Source of the DNA: Acidobacteriota bacterium
GTDB lineage: Bacteria; Acidobacteriota; HRBIN11
Length of the DNA: 7,990 nt
Assembly (NCBI GenBank): GCA_025061865.1
Contig: JANXAA010000088.1
Location: 1-7,990 of the forward strand
Direction: 5' to 3'
Below are positions 5,780 to 7,990 of this stretch, one piece after another (positions within the stretch are counted from its first letter, which is position 1; each line of letters begins with the position of its first letter). The notes below the pieces were generated by a model. That model was not told the DNA's origin. It did not search any database and saw only the letters and a program-made list of their open reading frames with translations. A program made the translations under genes and the position numbers.

Positions 5780-6217
5780 TTAGCACGACGGATTATGTAC
5801 CTCACCGCTTCGCCAGCGGAGGACCCAGCGGCGCGCAAAACCCTGCTGGCGGGCCCGGCGGACGACCTCAGAGACCGGTCGACCCCGATATCGCTGAAGC
5901 CATCGACTAAAGATTTCTCCTTCCCGTTCCAGTGGATACCACCGATCCAAAGCCTTCCGGACGACGCTCTTGGGGATGCCTCGCCGGCGGAGGTCCCGGG
6001 CCGTGCGGCGTCGGCTCCACAGGCGACGCCGAGCGTTCTCCACACGGCTCTGGAGGACCCAGGCGTCTCGCAGGTACCCCAAGCGCTCTAATACGTGGAG
6101 GACGTCCCGGACCTGGGACCGCTCATACCCCTTTCCTACGAGCCATCGGGCCAGCTCCCATCGGGTGACGGCGTATCTCCGTAGATAGCCGACAGCCGCT
6201 TCCAAGGGCGGCTTCAT
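5780..6217 (-). CDS. recX: RecX family regulatory protein
   Basis: RecX binds RecA filaments and limits recombinase activity. This 145-residue protein shows the expected three repeats of three-helix units. EAAVGYLRRYAVTRWELARW and LVGKGYERSQVRDVLHVLER, then LGYLRDAWVLQSRVENARRR (6-65), contain the typical GYL-D step. RTARDLRRRGIPKSVVRKAL (71-90) is the second unit, with its L..RGI signature. ARQQGFARRWVLRW (122-135) is the third. Like other RecX proteins it is very rich in Arg. Its ATG overlaps the pilT stop as ATGA (6217-6214), and no Shine-Dalgarno sequence precedes it (CTGGACATCGAATG), so translation probably depends on ribosomes finishing pilT. recA is not in the window, although recX is often beside it. 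The family call is good; the regulatory role is from the family. Confidence 0.85.
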   Translation of the reverse strand: MKPPLEAAVGYLRRYAVTRWELARWLVGKGYERSQVRDVLHVLERLGYLRDAWVLQSRVENARRRLWSRRRTARDLRRRGIPKSVVRKALDRWYPLEREGEIFSRWLQRYRGRPVSEVVRRARQQGFARRWVLRWRSGEVHNPSC

Positions 6218-7413
6218 TCGATGTCCAGAGGCAGTGAGGTATCCACGCCGGCGGGGTTTTCCGTCTCTTCCAGACCCAAGCCGCTAGTATAGCTGAGTAC
6301 CGATTCCTCGAGTTCCCGGGCGATATCCGACGTAGACTGGATCCCCTGCACACGGAGTTTGAATTCGTCGGGTTTTGAGGCCCACCGCAGGGCCTCCTCG
6401 TAGGTAATGAGGTTTTTCTTATACAAGAAGAACAAGCTCTGGTCAAAGGTCTGCATACCGTACTGGACATTCCCGGCAGCGATGGCCTCGGGGATCAAAC
6501 GGGTCTTCTCTTTGTTCAGGATACACTCCCGGATAAACGGCGTATTGATCATGATCTCGACGGCCGGGACCCGGCCCCTGCCGTCGGCGCGCGGGACCAA
6601 CCGCAAGGAGACGACAGCACGTAGGACGCTGGCCAACTGGATGCGGATCTGTTTCTGCTGATGGGGCGGGAACACCGAGATGACACGGTTGATCGTCTCG
6701 GTCGCGTCCAGGGTGTGGAGGGTCGAGAAGACCAAATGGCCTGTCTCGGCGGCCAGCAGGGCCGTCTCAATGGTTTCGTAGTCACGCATCTCACCGACGA
6801 GAATGACGTCTGGGTCCTGCCGCAAGGCGCTCCGGAGAGCATCGGCAAAAGATCGGGTATCCACGCCGACTTCCCGTTGATTGACGATGGACTTTTTGTC
6901 CCGGTGGAGATACTCGATGGGGTCCTCAATCGTGATGATGTGGGTCCGTCGATGGGTGTTGATGTAATCGATCATGGCCGCCAGGGTCGTGGACTTACCG
7001 GAGCCCGTCGTCCCCGTGCACAAGATCAGACCCCGCTCCTCCATCGCCAGCTTTTCCAGGATGATCGGCAGGTTCAACTCCCGGATACTGCGGATTTTGG
7101 TCGGGATCATCCGCAGGACCAACCCGACTGTGCCCCGTTGTTGAAAGATGTTGACCCGAAATCGGCCCAACCCCGGGACGCTGTAAGCGATGTCGATCTC
7201 CAGATTCTCCTTGAACTTCTGTTTCTGACGATTGTTCATGATGCTGAAGGCCATGGCGATAGTGTCTTCCTGCATAAGACGCCGGAACTCCAGCATCGGC
7301 CGCAGGTCCCCGTCGACCCGAAGAACGGGGTGGGAGCCGACCTTGAGGTGGAGATCGGAAGCGCCATACTCGACGGCCTTCCGCAGTAGGTCGTTAATGT
7401 GTAAAGCCTCCAT
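6214..7413 (-). CDS. pilT: Type IV pilus retraction ATPase PilT
   Basis: This hexameric cytoplasmic ATPase depolymerises type IV pili for twitching, surface sensing and DNA uptake. The 399-residue protein begins with the PilT N-domain: ALHINDLLRKAVEYGASDLH at residues 3-22 and LRVDGDLRPM at 31-40. The secretion-ATPase core then follows in order: Walker A GTTGSGKST 134-142, Asp box TIEDPIEY 161-168, Walker B DPDVILVGEMRD 200-211, His box HLVFSTLHT 226-234. The retraction motif, AIRNLIRE in the classical protein, is replaced by PFIRECILNKEKT at 292-304. The tail from about 375 (GLGLEETENPAGV) is an acidic extension beyond the usual end. AGGAG lies 11 bases upstream of ATG 7413; a nearer AGAGGG is only 2 bases away. 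The gene is 196 bp downstream of ilvE and overlaps recX. No pilB, pilC or pilin gene is in view, so whether it is PilT or a PilT paralogue cannot be decided fully. Confidence 0.95.
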   Translation of the reverse strand: MEALHINDLLRKAVEYGASDLHLKVGSHPVLRVDGDLRPMLEFRRLMQEDTIAMAFSIMNNRQKQKFKENLEIDIAYSVPGLGRFRVNIFQQRGTVGLVLRMIPTKIRSIRELNLPIILEKLAMEERGLILCTGTTGSGKSTTLAAMIDYINTHRRTHIITIEDPIEYLHRDKKSIVNQREVGVDTRSFADALRSALRQDPDVILVGEMRDYETIETALLAAETGHLVFSTLHTLDATETINRVISVFPPHQQKQIRIQLASVLRAVVSLRLVPRADGRGRVPAVEIMINTPFIRECILNKEKTRLIPEAIAAGNVQYGMQTFDQSLFFLYKKNLITYEEALRWASKPDEFKLRVQGIQSTSDIARELEESVLSYTSGLGLEETENPAGVDTSLPLDIE

Positions 7414-7461
7414 ACCCTCTGCTTCTCCTGGGTTTCAGTCCAGCCCCCGCGTTCAGGTCCC

Positions 7462-7488
7462 GGGTCCTAAGACAGAGACTCAAGACCC
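7462..7488 (-). other. Hairpin in the ilvE-pilT spacer, stable only as leftward RNA
   Basis: On the minus strand GGGTCTTGAG and CTTAGGACCC form ten pairs (two G-U) around a 7-base loop. On the plus strand the same two positions become A-C mismatches, which points to a function in leftward RNA. No T run follows, so it is not a simple terminator. The rest of the 7414-7609 spacer shows no gene and no convincing pilT promoter. Confidence 0.4.
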
Positions 7489-7609
7489 CTCACCGAATCG
7501 ACCGTCCCCCTCTAACAGGGAAAGGGTCTTGGTAAAACGTTCCCCTTCTGCCCAGCGCCCCAAATTCGTATCTGCCTGGGACCCGGACCTTGACATTTTG
7601 AATCTCTCC

Positions 7610-7990
7610 TTATACGTATGTCAACCACTGATACCGATCCGGCCATCGGCCTTGGATGAGACCAAAGAAAGCGTCTTGGAGCCGGCGGGTCACCTCTCCA
7701 GGCTCGCCCCGGCCGATGACGATGTCGTCGATAGACCGTACGGGGGTGATCTCGGCGGCCGTCCCCGTCAGGAAGACTTCGTCGGCGATATAAAGCATTT
7801 CCCGGGGAATCCAGGTCTCGACGACCGGGATGTTCAAGTCTCGGGCTAGCGTGATGACCGAGTCTCGCGTGATGCCAAACAAGATCGACGAGGCCAGGGT
7901 AGGCGTATAGAGCGCCCCCTTGTAGACCAAAAAGAGGTTCTCCCCGCTCCCCTCGCTGACAAAGCCGTGGACATCTAAGGCAATCCCCTC
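7610..7990 (-). CDS. ilvE: Branched-chain amino acid aminotransferase, 5' part beyond the window edge
   Basis: The last 126 residues of a fold-type IV PLP aminotransferase are present. The family exchanges amino groups between glutamate and the keto acids of leucine, isoleucine and valine. DVHGFVSEGSGENLFLV (6-22) matches the conserved G-VSEGSGEN-F stretch after the PLP lysine. LYTPTLASSILFGITRDSVI (27-46) and IADEVFLTGTAAEITPVRSI follow (from residue 73), with GTAAE-TPV contacting the cofactor phosphate and substrate carboxylate. The frame ends at TAA 7612-7610 with WLTYV, a normal C-terminus. The catalytic lysine and start lie outside the window. The TTG at 7930 is simply an internal codon, since homology continues upstream of it to the edge. 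D-amino acid or aminodeoxychorismate lyase relatives are less likely because of the GITRDS and ADEVFLTGTAAE motifs. Confidence 0.93.
   Translation of the reverse strand, partial: EGIALDVHGFVSEGSGENLFLVYKGALYTPTLASSILFGITRDSVITLARDLNIPVVETWIPREMLYIADEVFLTGTAAEITPVRSIDDIVIGRGEPGEVTRRLQDAFFGLIQGRWPDRYQWLTYV

Noticed and set aside
6661..7389. 242-codon open frame opposite pilT
   Set aside because: It is a shadow of the clearly coding pilT strand, where all ATPase motifs are intact; the antisense translation has no family features.
7590..7618. TTGACA with TATACG downstream on the plus strand at the ilvE 3' end
   Set aside because: The spacing is only 15 bp, and it would transcribe antisense into ilvE with no gene to serve. 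The -10 is weak, so it is probably chance.

Overview
This is a GC-rich bacterial window. The organism looks like a diderm, non-enterobacterial lineage: there is a type IV pilus retraction ATPase, a Tat-exported amidase, a thioredoxin-fold lipoprotein-like protein and an ECF sigma factor. The C-terminal half of the PilT protein reminds me of acidobacterial-type PilT, but that is recall and not a computed placement. No rRNA, tRNA, CRISPR array or intact mobile element was seen.

Left part (1-606): the N-terminal two thirds of an ECF sigma factor runs leftward off the edge from a TATAAT-type promoter. A 250-bp divergent spacer follows, holding several mutually exclusive GC-rich hairpins. It leads rightward, through a strong AGGAGG ribosome binding site, into an intact ARPP-1 (DUF6569-like) gene at 606-1550. 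That gene's stop codon lies inside an exact 14-bp tandem duplication.

Middle (1560-2770): more than 1.1 kb without an intact gene. Its first 400 bp hold a broken AAA+ ATPase relic whose C-terminal half can be read only by switching frames at least three times and passing stop codons. The rest has no recognisable gene. It carries a 9-bp-arm palindrome, a G-rich stretch, and a 13-bp direct repeat whose left copy lies in the AAA+ relic.

Centre (2770-5134): a clear promoter drives an agmatinase/arginase-family ureohydrolase, followed on the same strand by a Tat-signal N-terminal-nucleophile amidase of the aspartylglucosaminidase/isoaspartyl peptidase family. Both enzymes hydrolyse nitrogen-bearing side groups, one in the cytoplasm and the other probably outside the membrane. 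A common role in nitrogen salvage is inference. A short bidirectional terminator-like hairpin separates this pair from the convergent right-hand block.

Right part (5135-7990), all leftward: ilvE (3' portion only), pilT, recX and a TlpA/ResA-like thioredoxin-fold gene. pilT and recX overlap by ATGA and recX has no visible ribosome binding site, so they are probably translationally coupled. No complete new system is evident. The most unusual parts are the ARPP-1 gene with its structured leader, the AAA+ relic behind it, and the pilT-recX coupling.
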